Assembly: GCA_963556195.1 (NCBI GenBank)
Contig: CAUVYP010001208.1
Location: 3,472,001-3,536,000 of the forward strand
Direction of reading: 5' to 3'
Source of the DNA: Sepiola atlantica
Lineage: Eukaryota > Mollusca > Cephalopoda > Sepiida > Sepiolidae
Length of the DNA: 64,000 nucleotides
The notes under the pieces are model-generated. The model worked only from the letters and a program-made list of their open reading frames with translations, did no database searches and was not told the DNA's origin. The position numbers were made by a program, and so were the translations under genes. Each line of letters starts with the position of its first letter. Position 1 is the stretch's first letter. This document shows positions 35,528-45,942 of the stretch, in pieces.

Positions 35528-37575
35528 TAGCCCGTTTTAAAGTTGATATCGCTTTTGTTTATAACTTCCACATTTATTCGAATTGTGCAACGAAACTTTG
35601 CAGACAGTCGCGGAGGCACATTTTCTACTGAAGTACCAAGTTTCAGAAGTGCAGCTCTTGTACTGCCGGAGATATGTCGATACTAACTGAATACGCAAAA
35701 CATCAACAAAATTTAGCGCGTTTTAAAGTTGATATCGCTTTTGTTTATAACTTCCACATTTATTCGAATTGTGCAACGAAACTTTGCACAGATTAGCGGA
35801 GTCACATGTTCTACTGAAGTACCAAGTTTCAGAAGTGCAGCTTGTGTACTGCCGGAGATATGTCGATACAAACTGAATACGCAAAACATCGACAAAATTT
35901 AGTGCGATTTAAAGTTGATATCGCTTTTGTTTATAACTTCACCATTCTTTAGAATTGTGCAACGAAACTTAGCAGAGATTAGCGGAGTCACATGCTCTAC
36001 TGAAGTACCAAGTTTAAGAAGTGCAGCTCTTTTACTGCCGGAGATATGTCGATACAAACTGAATACGCAAAACATCGACAAAATTTAGCGCGTTTTAAAG
36101 TTGATATCGCTTTTGTTTATAACTTCCACATTTATTCGAATTGTGCAACGAAACTTTGCACAGATTAGCGGAGTCACATTTTCTACTGAAGTACCAAGTT
36201 TCAGAAGTGCAGCTCTTGTACTGCCGGAGATATGTCGATACAAACTGAATACGCAAAACATCAACAAAATTTAGCGCGTTTTAAAGTTGATATCGCTTTT
36301 GTTTATAACTTCCACATTTATTCGAATTGTGCAACGAAACTTTGCAGACAGTCGCGGATAGGCCTTTTCTACTGAAGTACCCAGTTTCAGAAGTGCAGAT
36401 CTTGTACTGCCGGAGATATGTCGATACAAACTGAATACGCAAAACATCAACAAAATTTAGCGCGTTTTAAAGTTGATATCGCTTTTGTTTATAACTTCCA
36501 CATTTATTCGAATTGTGCAACGAAACTTTGCACAGATTAGCGGATTCACATTTTACTACTGAAGTACCAAGTTTCAGAAGTGCAGCTCTTGTACTGCCGG
36601 AGATATGTCGATACAAACTGAATACGCCAAAAATTCAACAAAATTTAGCCCGTTTTAAAGTTGATATCGCTTTTGTTTATAACTTCCACATTTATTCGAA
36701 TTGTGCAACGAAACTTTGCAGACAGTCGCGGAGGCACATTTTCTACTGAAGTACCAAGTTTCAGAAGTGCAGCTCTTGTACTGCCGGAGATATGTCGATA
36801 CAAACTGAATACGCAAAACATCAACAAAATTTAGCGCGTTTTAAAGTTGATATCGCTTTTGTTTATAACTTCCACATTTATTCGAATTGTGCAACGAAAC
36901 TTTGCACAGATTAGCGGAGTCACATGTTCTACTGAAGTACCAAGTTTCAGAAGTGCAGCTCTTGTACTGCCGGAGATATGTCGATACAAACTGAATACGC
37001 AAAACATCAACAAAATTTAGCGCGTTTTAAAGTTGATATCGCTTTTGTTTATAACTTCCCCATTTATTCGAATTGTGCAACGAAACTTTGCACAGATTAG
37101 CGGAGTCACATGTTCTACTGAAGTACCAAGTTTCAGAAGTGCAGCTCTTGTACTGCCGGAGATATGTCGATACAAACTGAATACGCAAAACATCAACAAA
37201 ATTTAGCGCGTTTTAAAGTTGATATCGCTTTTGTTTATAACTTCCACATTTATTCGAATTGTGCAACGAAACTTTGCAGACAGTCGCGGATAGGCCTTAT
37301 CTACTGAAGTACAAAGTTTCAGAAGTGCAGCTCTTGTACTGCCGGAGATATGTCGATACAAACTGAATACGCAAAACATCAACAAAATTTAGCGCGTTTT
37401 AAAGTTGATATCGCTTTTGTTTATAACTTCCACATTTATTCGAATTGTGCAACGAAACTTTGCACAGATTAGCGGAGTCACATTTTCTACTGAAGTACCA
37501 AGTTTCAGAAGTGCAGCTGTTGTACTGCCGTAGATATGTCGATACAAACTGAATACGCAAAACATCAACAAAATT
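35528..37575. repeat. Module Px-Q-T-N-K-Np-P-H-H-K-N
   Basis: Eleven monomers. The Np at 36458-36645 is 188 bp with two insertions (TTTTACTACTG and ACGCCAAAAATTC), the longest monomer in the window. The T here has CTTAGCAGAG, a private change. Confidence 0.8.
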
Positions 37576-38690
37576 TAGCCCGTTTTAAAGTTGATATCGC
37601 TTTTGTTTATAACTTCCACATTTATTCGAATTGTGCAACGAAACTTTGCAGACAGTCGCGGAGGAACATTTTCTACTGAAGTACCAAGTTTCAGAAGTGC
37701 AGCTCTTGTACTGCCGGAGATATGTCGATACTAACTGAATACGCAAAACATCAACAAAATTTAGCGCGTTTTAAAGTTGATATCGCTTTTGTTTATAACT
37801 TCCACATTTATTCGAATTGTGCAACGAAACTTTGCACAGATTAGCGGAGGCACATGTTCTACTGAAGTACCAAGTTTCAGAAGTGCAGCTCTTGTACTGC
37901 CGGAGATATGTCGATACAAACTGAATACGCAAAACATCGACAAAATTTAGTGCGATTTAAAGTTGATATCGCTTTTGTTTATAACTTCACCATTCTTTAG
38001 AATTGTGCAACGAAACTTTGCAGAGATAAGCGGAGTCACATGCTCTACTGAAGTACCAAGTTTCAGAAGTGCAGCTCTTGTACTGCCGGAGATATGTCGA
38101 TACAAACTGAATACGCAAAACATCGACAAAATTTAGCGCGTTTTAAAGTTGATATCGCTTTTGTTTATAACTTCCACATTTATTCGAATTGTGCAACGAA
38201 ACTTTGCACAGATTAGCGGAGTAACATTTTCTACTGAAGTACTAAGTTTCAGAAGTGCAGCTCTTGTACTGCCGGAGATATGTCGATACAAACTGAATAC
38301 GCAAAACATCGACAAAATTTAGCGCGTTTTAAAGTTGATATCGCTTTTGTTTATAACTTCCACATTTATTCGAATTGTGAACGAAACTTTGCAGACAGTC
38401 GCGGATAGGCCTTATCTACTGAAGTACCAAGTTTCAGAAGTGCAGCTCTTGTACTGCCGGAGATATGTCGATACAAACTGAATACGCAAAACATCAACAA
38501 AATTTAGCGCGTTTTAAAGTTGATATCGCTTTTGTTTATAACTTCCACATTTATTTTAATTGTGCAACGAAACTTTGCACAGATTAGCGGAGTCACATTT
38601 TCTACTGAAGTACCAAGTTTCAGAAGTGCAGCTCTTGTACTGCCGGAGATATGTCGATACAAACTGAATACGCAAAACATCAACAAAATT
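37576..38690. repeat. Six-monomer module Px-H-T-N2-Kd-N (1115 bp)
   Basis: It is a shorter relative of the Px-Q-T-N2-N-Kd-N module that follows, lacking one N before Kd. One N has TTATTTTAATTG and so no TTCGAA. Confidence 0.8.
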
Positions 38691-38876
38691 TAGCCCGTTT
38701 TAAAGTTGATATCGCTTTTGTTTATAACTTCCACATTTATTCGAATTGTGCAACGAAACTTTGCAGACAGTCGCGGAGGCACATTTTCTACTGAAGTACC
38801 AAGTTTCAGAAGTGCAGCTCTTGTACTGCCGGAGATATGTCGATACTAACTGAATACGCAAAACATCAACAAAATT
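38691..38876. repeat. Family Px monomer (P with GATACTAACTG)
   Basis: It has the TAGCCCG start and P-type box, with A to T making GATACTAACTG near 153-162. It is specific to domain 2, at 35528, 37576, 38691, 39992, 56166 (TAGCGCG start) and 58581, and usually precedes Q or H then T. Confidence 0.8.
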
Positions 38877-39062
38877 TAGCGCGTTTTAAAGTTGATATCG
38901 CTTTTGTTTATAACTTCCACATTTATTCGAATTGTGCAACGAAACTTTGCACAGATTAGCGGAGTCACATGTTCTACTGAAGTACCAAGTTTCAGAAGTG
39001 CAGCTTGTGTACTGCCGGAGATATGTCGATACAAACTGAATACGCAAAACATCGACAAAATT
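38877..39062. repeat. Family Q monomer (CAGCTTGTGTACTG)
   Basis: It has an H-type box plus CTTGTGTACTG in place of CTCTTGTACTG near 128-138, and a CATCGAC end. It is immediately followed by T. Copies start at 35714, 38877, 41852 (chimeric), 56352, 58767 and 61187. Confidence 0.8.
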
Positions 39063-39248
39063 TAGTGCGATTTAAAGTTGATATCGCTTTTGTTTATAAC
39101 TTCACCATTCTTTAGAATTGTGCAACGAAACTTTGCAGAGATAAGCGGAGTCACATGCTCTACTGAAGTACCAAGTTTCAGAAGTGCAGCTCTTTTACTG
39201 CCGGAGATATGTCGATACAAACTGAATACGCAAAACATCGACAAAATT
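39063..39248. repeat. Family T monomer (TTCACCATTCTTTAGAATTG)
   Basis: It has D1-type ends (TAGTGCGATTT start, CATCGAC end) and a D1-like box (GAGATAAGCGGAGTCACATGCTC-type), but five clustered changes at 42-52 that destroy TTCGAA. It is found only in domain 2, at 35900, 37948, 39063, 40364, 42038, 44642, 49661, 55608, 56538, 58953, 60442, 61373 and 62862. By position and ends it is the domain 2 counterpart of D1. Confidence 0.85.
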
Positions 39249-39434
39249 TAGCGCGTTTTAAAGTTGATATCGCTTTTGTTTATAACTTCCACATTTATTC
39301 GAATTGTGCAACGAAACTTAGCACAGATTAGCGGAGTAACATTTTCTACTGAAGTACCAAGTTTCAGAAGTGCAGCTCTTGTACTGCCGGAGATATGTCG
39401 ATACAAACTGAATACGCAAAACATCGACAAAATT
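39249..39434. repeat. Family N2 monomer (GGAGTAACATTTTC)
   Basis: It is N-like with C to A at 90 (GAGTAAC) and a CATCGAC end; some copies have CTTAGCACAG instead of CTTTGCACAG. It follows T in nearly all Q/H-T modules of domain 2. Confidence 0.75.
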
Positions 39435-39620
39435 TAGCGCGTTTTAAAGTTGATATCGCTTTTGTTTATAACTTCCACATTTATTCGAATTGTGCAACGA
39501 AACTTTGCACAGATTAGCGGAGTCACATTTTCTACTGCAGTACCAAGTTTCAGAAGTGCAGCTCTTGTACTGCCGGAGATATGTCGATACAAACTGAATA
39601 CGCAAAACATCAACAAAATT

Positions 39621-39805
39621 TAGCGCGTTTTAAAGTTGATATCGCTTTTGTTTATAACTTCCACATTTATTCGAATTGTGAACGAAACTTTGCAGACAGT
39701 CGCGGATAGGCCTTATCTACTGAAGTACCAAGTTTCAGAAGTGCAGCTCTTGTACTGCCGGAGATATGTCGATACAAACTGAATACGCAAAACATCAACA
39801 AAATT
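39621..39805. repeat. Family Kd monomer, 185 bp (K with GTGAACG)
   Basis: It is a K-type monomer with the C of GTGCAACG (position 61) deleted and CCTTATC in place of CCTTTTC. Seven copies share both changes: 35343, 38320, 39621, 41481, 57096, 58210 and 63793. One founding deletion then spread. The deletion removes the left arm of the TGTGCA dyad. Confidence 0.85.
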
Positions 39806-39991
39806 TAGCGCGTTTTAAAGTTGATATCGCTTTTGTTTATAACTTCCACATTTATTCGAATTGTGCAACGAAACTTTGCACAGATTAGCGGAGTCACATT
39901 TTCTACTGAAGTACCAAGTTTCAGAAGTGCAGCTCTTGTACTGCCGGAGATATGTCGATACAAACTGAATACGCAAAACATCAACAAAATT

Positions 39992-41851
39992 TAGCCCGTT
40001 TTAAAGTTGATATCGCTTTTGTTTATAACTTCCACATTTATTCGAATTGTGCAACGAAACTTTGCAGACAGTCGCGGAGGCACATTTTCTACTGAAGTAC
40101 CAAGTTTCAGAAGTGCAGCTCTTCTACTGCCGGAGATATGTCGATACTAACTGAATACGCAAAACATCAACAAAATTTAGCGCGTTTTAAAGTTGATATC
40201 GCTTTTGTTTATAACTTCCACATTTATTCGAATTGTGCAACGAAACTTTGCACAGATTAGCGGAGGCACATGTTCTACTGAAGTACCAAGTTTCAGAAGT
40301 GCAGCTCTTGTACTGCCGGAGATATGTCGATACAAACTGAATACGCAAAACATCGACAAAATTTAGTGCGATTTAAAGTTGATATCGCTTTTGTTTATAA
40401 CTTCACCATTCTTTAGAATTGTGCAACGAAACTTTGCAGAGATAAGCGGAGTCACATGCTCTACTGAAGTACCAAGTTTCAGAAGTGCAGCTCTTTTACT
40501 GCCGGAGATATGTCGATACAAACTGAATACGCAAAACATCGACAAAATTTAGCGCGTTTTAAAGTTGATATCGCTTTTGTTTATAACTTCCACATTTATT
40601 CGAATTGTGCAACGAAACTTTGCACAGATTAGCGGAGTAACATTTTCTACTGAAGTACTAAGTTTCAGAAGTGCAGCTCTTGTACTGCCGGAGATATGTC
40701 GATACAAACTGAATACGCAAAACATCGACAAAATTTAGCGCGTTTTAAAGTTGATATCGCTTTTGTTTATAACTTCCACATTAATTCGAATTGTGCAACG
40801 AAACTTTGCACAGATTAGCGGAGTCACATTTTCTACTGAAGTACCAAGTTTCAGAAGTGCAGCTCTTGTACTTCCGGAGATATGTCGATACAAACTGAAT
40901 ACGCAAAACATCAACAAAATTTAGCGCGTTTTAAAGTTGATATCGCTTTTGTTTATAACTTCCACATTTATTCGAATTGTGCAACGAAACTTTGCAGACA
41001 GTCGCGGATAGGCCTTTTCCACTGAAGTACCAAGTTTCAGAAGTGCAGCTCTTGTACTGCCGGAGATATGTCGATACAAACTGAATACGCAAAACATCAA
41101 CAAAATTTAGCGCGTTTTAAAGTTGATATCGCTTTTGTTTATAACTTCCACATTTATTCGAATTGTGCAACGAAACTTTGCACAGATTAGCGGATTCACA
41201 TTTTACTACTGAAGTACCAAGTTTCAGAAGTGCAGCTCTTGTACTGCCGGAGATATGTCGATACAAACTGAATACGCAAAACATCAACAAAATTTAGCCC
41301 GTTTTAAAGTTGATATCGCTTTTGTTTATAACTTCCACATTTATTCGAATTGTGCAACGAAACTTTGCAGACAGTCGCGGAGGCACATTTTCTACTGAAG
41401 TACCAAGTTTCAGAAGTGCAGCTCTTTTACTGCCGGAGATATGTCGATACAAACTGAATACGCAAAACATCGACAAAATTTAGCGCGTTTTAAAGTTGAT
41501 ATCGCTTTTGTTTATAACTTCCACATTTATTCGAATTGTGAACGAAACTTTGCAGACAGTCGCGGATAGGCCTTATCTACTGAAGTACCAAGTTTCAGAA
41601 GTGCAGCTCTTGTACTGCCGGAGATATGTCGATACAAACTGAATACGCAAAACATCAACAAAATTTAGCGCGTTTTAAAGTTGATATCGCTTTTGTTTAT
41701 AACTTCCACATTTATTCGAATTGTGCAACGAAACTTTGCACAGATTAGCGGAGTCACATTTTCTACTGAAGTACCAAGTTTCAGAAGTGCAGCTCTTGTA
41801 CTGCCGGAGATATGTCGATACAAACTGAATACGCAAAATATCAACAAAATT
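39992..41851. repeat. Ten-monomer module Px-H-T-N2-N-K-Np-P-Kd-N (1860 bp)
   Basis: It extends the core module with K-Np-P before Kd. One 187-bp and one 185-bp monomer cancel in length. Confidence 0.8.
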
Positions 41852-42037
41852 TAGCCCGTTTTAAAGTTGATATCGCTTTTGTTTATAACTTCCACATTTA
41901 TTCGAATTGTGCAACGAAACTTTGCACAGATTAGCGGAGTCACATGTTCAACTGAAGTACCCAGTTTCAGAAGTGCAGCTTGTGTACTGCCCGAGATATG
42001 TCGATACAAACTGAATACGCAAAACATCGACAAAATT
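41852..42037. repeat. Chimeric monomer Px/Q
   Basis: The left end is TAGCCCG (Px) and the right part is Q (CACATGTTC, CTTGTGTACTG, CATCGAC). It stands exactly where Px-Q would be expected between N and T, so one monomer length was lost. Confidence 0.82.
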
Positions 42038-43340
42038 TAGTGCGATTTAAAGTTGATATCGCTTTTGTTTATAACTTCACCATTCTTTAGAATTGTGCAA
42101 CGAAACTTTGCAGAGATAAGCGGAGTCACATTTTCTACTGAAGTACCAAGTTTCAGAAGTGCAGCTCTTTTACTGCCGGAGATATGTCGATACAAACTGA
42201 ATACGCAAAACATCGACAAAATTTAGCGTGTTTTAAAGTTGATATCGCTTTTGTTTATAACTTCCACATTTATTCGAATTGTGCAACGAAACTTAGCACA
42301 GATTAGCGGAGTAACATTTTCTACTGAAGTACCAAGTTTCAGAAGTGCAGCTCTTGTACTGCCGTAGATATGTCGATACAAACTGAATACGCAAAACATC
42401 GACAAAATTTAGCGCGTTTTAAAGTTGATATCGCTTTTGTTTATAACTTCCACATTTATTCGAATTGTGCAACGAAACTTTGCACAGATTAGCGGAGTCA
42501 CATTTTCTACTGAAGTACCAAGTTTCAGAAGTGCAGCTCTTGTACTGCCGGAGATATGTCGATACAAACTGAATACGCAAAACATCAACAAAATTTAGCG
42601 CGTTTTAAAGTTGATATCGCTTTTGTTTATAACTTCCACATTTATTCGAATTGTGCAACGAAACTTTGCAGACAGTCGCGGATAGGCCTTTTCTACTGAA
42701 GTACCAAGTTTCAGAAGTGCAGCTCTTGTACTGCCGGAGATATGTCGATACAAACTGAATACGCAAAACATCAACAAAATTTAGCGCGTTTTAAAGTTGA
42801 TATCGCTTTTGTTTATAACTTCCACATTTATTCGAATTGTGCAACGAAACTTTGCACAGATTAGCGGATTCACATTTTACTACTGAAGTACCAAGTTTCA
42901 GAAGTGCAGCTCTTGTACTGCCGGAGATATGTCGATACAAACTGAATACGCAAAACATCAACAAAATTTAGCCCGTTTTAAAGTTGATATCGCTTTTGTT
43001 TATAACTTCCACATTTATTCGAATTGTGCAACGAAACTTTGCAGACAGTCGCGGAGGCACATTTTCTACTGAAGTACCAAGTTTCAGAAGTGCAGCTCTT
43101 TTACTGCCGGAGATATGTCGATACAAACTGAATACGCAAAACATCAACAAAATTTAGCGCGTTTTAAAGTTGATATCGCTTTTGTTTATAACTTCCACAT
43201 TTATTCGAATTGTGCAACGAAACTTTGCACAGATTAGCGGAGTCACATGTTCTACTGAAGTACAAAGTTTCAGAAGTGCAGCTCTTGTACTGCCGTAGAT
43301 ATGTCGATACAAACTGAATACGCAAAACATCAACAAAATT
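42038..43340. repeat. Module T-N2-N-K-Np-P-C
   Basis: Seven monomers, the last part of the left Q/T-type region. The final C has GCCGTAGATATG, as does the N2 at 42224. The next monomer is the first Sd. Confidence 0.78.
42782..42968. repeat. Family Np monomer, 187 bp (CATTTTACTACTG)
   Basis: It is an N-type monomer with an A inserted after position 97, and in most copies G to T at 88 (CGGATTCAC). Copies start at 34970, 36458 (with a second insertion), 41108, 42782, 59697, 60814, 62117 and 63234. Confidence 0.85.
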
Positions 43341-44269
43341 TAGCGCGTTTTAAAGTTGATATCGCTTTTGTTTATAACTTCCACATTTATTCGAATTGTG
43401 CAACGAAACTTTGCAGACAGTCGCGGAGACACATGTTCTACTGAAGTACCAAGTTTCAGAAGTGCAGCTCTTGTACTGCCGGAGATATGTCGATACAAAC
43501 TGAATACGACAACATCAACAAAATTTAGCGCGTTTTAAAGTTGATATCGCTTTTGTTTATAACTTCCACATTTATTCGAATTGTGCAACGAAACTTTGCA
43601 GACAGTCGCGGACAGGCCTTTTCTACTGAAGTACCAAGTTTCAGAAGTGCAGCTCTTGTACTGCCGGAGATATGTCGATACAAACTGAATACGCAAAACA
43701 TCAACAAAATTTAGCGCGTTTTAAAGTTGATATCGCTTTTGTTTATAACTTCCACATTTATTCGAATTGTGCAACGAAACTTTGCACAGATTAGCGGATA
43801 CACATTTTCTACTGAAGTACCAAGTTTCAGAAGTGCAGCTCTTGTACTGCCGGAGATATGTCGATACAAACTGAATACGCAAAATATCAACAAAATTTAG
43901 CGCGTTTTAAAGTTGATATCGCTTTTGTTTATAACTTCCACATTTATTCGAATTGTGCAACGAAACTTTGCAGACAGTCGCGGATAGGCCTTATCTACTG
44001 AAGTACCAAGTTTCAGAAGTGCAGCTCTTGTACTGCCGGAGATATGTCGATACAAACTGAATACGCAAAACATCAACAAAATTTAGCGCGTTTTAAAGTT
44101 GATATCGCTTTTGTTTATAACTTCCACATTTATTCGAATTGTGCAACGAAACTTTGCACAGATTAGCGGAGTCACATTTTCTACTGAAGTACCAAGTTTC
44201 AGAAGTGCAGCTCTTGTACTGCCGGAGATATGTCGATACAAACTGAATACGCAAAACATCAACAAAATT
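43341..44269. repeat. Central block entry: Sd-G-N-K-N (929 bp)
   Basis: It is the first part of the Sd/G/F block. The N here carries GGATACAC and GCAAAATATC; K carries CCTTATC but no deletion. Confidence 0.8.
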
Positions 44270-44455
44270 TAGCCCGTTTTAAAGTTGATATCGCTTTTGT
44301 TTATAACTTCTACATTTATTCGAATTGTGCAACGAAACTTTGCAGACAGTCGCGGAAACACATGTTCTACTGAAGTACCAAGTTTCAGAAGTGCAGCTCC
44401 TGTACTGCCGGAGATATGTCGATACAAACTGAATACGCAAAACATCAACAAAATT
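44270..44455. repeat. Family F monomer (TAGCCCG start, GGAAACAC or GGAGACAC box, CTCCTGTACTG)
   Basis: It has a P-like start with an S-like box and T to C giving CTCCTGTACTG. Copies start at 44270, 47058, 49289, 52077 and 54679. The P-like left end with an S-like box suggests an older P/S recombinant. Confidence 0.75.
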
Positions 44456-45013
44456 TAGCGCGTTTTAAAGTTGATATCGCTTTTGTTTATAACTTCCACA
44501 TTTATTCGAATTGTGCAACGAAACTTTGCACAGATTAGCGGAGTCACATGTTCTACTGAAGTACCAAGTTTCAGAAGTGCAGCTCTTGTACTGCCGGAGA
44601 TATGTCGATACAAACTGAATACGCAAACTATCAACTAAATTTAGTGCGATTTAAGGTTGATATCACTTTTGTTTATAACTTCACCATTCTTTAGAATTGT
44701 GCAACGAAACTTTGCAGAGATAAGCGGAGTCACATGCTCTACTGAAGTACCAAGTTTCAGAAGTGCAGCTCTTTTACTGCCAGAGATATGTCGATACAAA
44801 CTGAATACGCAAAACATCGACAAAATTTAGCGCGTTTTAAAGTTGATATCGCTTTTGTTTATAACTTCCACATTTATTCGAATTGTGCAACGAAACTTTG
44901 CACAGATTAGCGGAGTAACATTTTCTACTGAAGTACTAAGTTTCAGAAGTGCAGCTCTTGTACTGCCGGAGATATGTCGATAAAAACTGAATACGCAAAA
45001 CATCGACAAAATT

Positions 45014-45199
45014 TAGCGCGTTTTAAAGTTGATATCGCTTTTGTTTATAACTTCCACATTTATTCGAATTGTGCAACGAAACTTTGCACAGATTAGCGGA
45101 GTCACATTTTCTACTGAAGTACCAAGTTTCAAAAGTGCAGCTCATGTACTGCCGGAGATATGTCGATACAAACTGAATACGCAAAACATCAACAAAATT
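45014..45199. repeat. Family X monomer (TTTCAAAAGTGCAGCTCATG)
   Basis: It is N-like with G to A in TTTCAAAAG and T to A in CTCATGTACTG. Copies start at 45014, 47987, 50033 and 53006; those at 47987 and 53006 also have GGACTCAC. It is specific to the central block of domain 2. Confidence 0.75.
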
Positions 45200-45571
45200 T
45201 AGCGCGTTTTAAAGTTGATATCGCTTTTGTTTATAACTTCCACATTTATTCGAATTGTGCAACGAAACTTTGCAGACAGTCGCGGAGACACATGTTCTAC
45301 TTAAGTACCAAGTTTCAGAAGTGCAGCTCTTGTACTGCCGGAGATATGTCGATACAAACTGAATACGCAAAACATCAACAAAATTTAGCGCGTTTTAAAG
45401 TTGATATCGCTTTTGTTTATAACTTCCACATTTATTCGAATTGTGCAACGAAACTTTGCACAGATTAGCGGAGTCACATTTTCTACTGAAGTACCAAGTT
45501 TCAGAAGTGCAGCTCTTGTACTGCCGGAGATATGTCGATACAAACTGAATACGCAAAACATCAACAAAATT

Positions 45572-45756
45572 TAGCGCGTTTAAAAGTTGATATCGCTTTT
45601 GTTTATAACTTCCACATTTATTCGAATTGTGCAACGAAACTTTGCAGACAGTCGCGGAGACACATGTTCTACTGAAGTACCAAGTTTCAGAAGTGCAGCT
45701 CTTGTACTGCCGGAGATATGTCGATACAAACTGAATACGACAACATCAACAAAATT
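45572..45756. repeat. Family Sd monomer, 185 bp (TACGACAACATC)
   Basis: It has the S-type box with CATTTATT at 45-52 and a one-base deletion turning TACGCAAAACATC into TACGACAACATC (TACGGCAACATC at 46129 and 51148). Copies start at 43341, 45572, 46129, 47430, 50591, 51148, 52449, 53564 and 55051. All lie in the central part of domain 2. Confidence 0.85.
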
Positions 45757-45942
45757 TAGCGCGTTTTAAAGTTGATATCGCTTTTGTTTATAACTTCCAC
45801 ATTTATTCGAATTGTGCAACGAAACTTTGCAGACAGTCGCGGACAGGCCTTTTCTACTGAAGTACCAAGTTTCAGAAGTGCAGCTCTTGTACTGCCGGAG
45901 ATATGTCGATACAAACTGAATACGCAAAACATCAACAAAATT
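45757..45942. repeat. Family G monomer (GCGGACAGGCCTTTTC)
   Basis: It is a K relative with C at position 88 and so still contains AGGCCT. It directly follows Sd in the central block. Copies start at 43526, 45757, 46314, 48545 (chimeric), 50776, 51333 and 53749. Confidence 0.8.

Larger units (their letters stand above)
38691..39991. repeat. Seven-monomer module Px-Q-T-N2-N-Kd-N (1301 bp)
   Basis: It is the clearest single copy of the core module of the outer parts of domain 2. Related orders start at 35528, 37576, 39992 and 56166. Confidence 0.82.
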
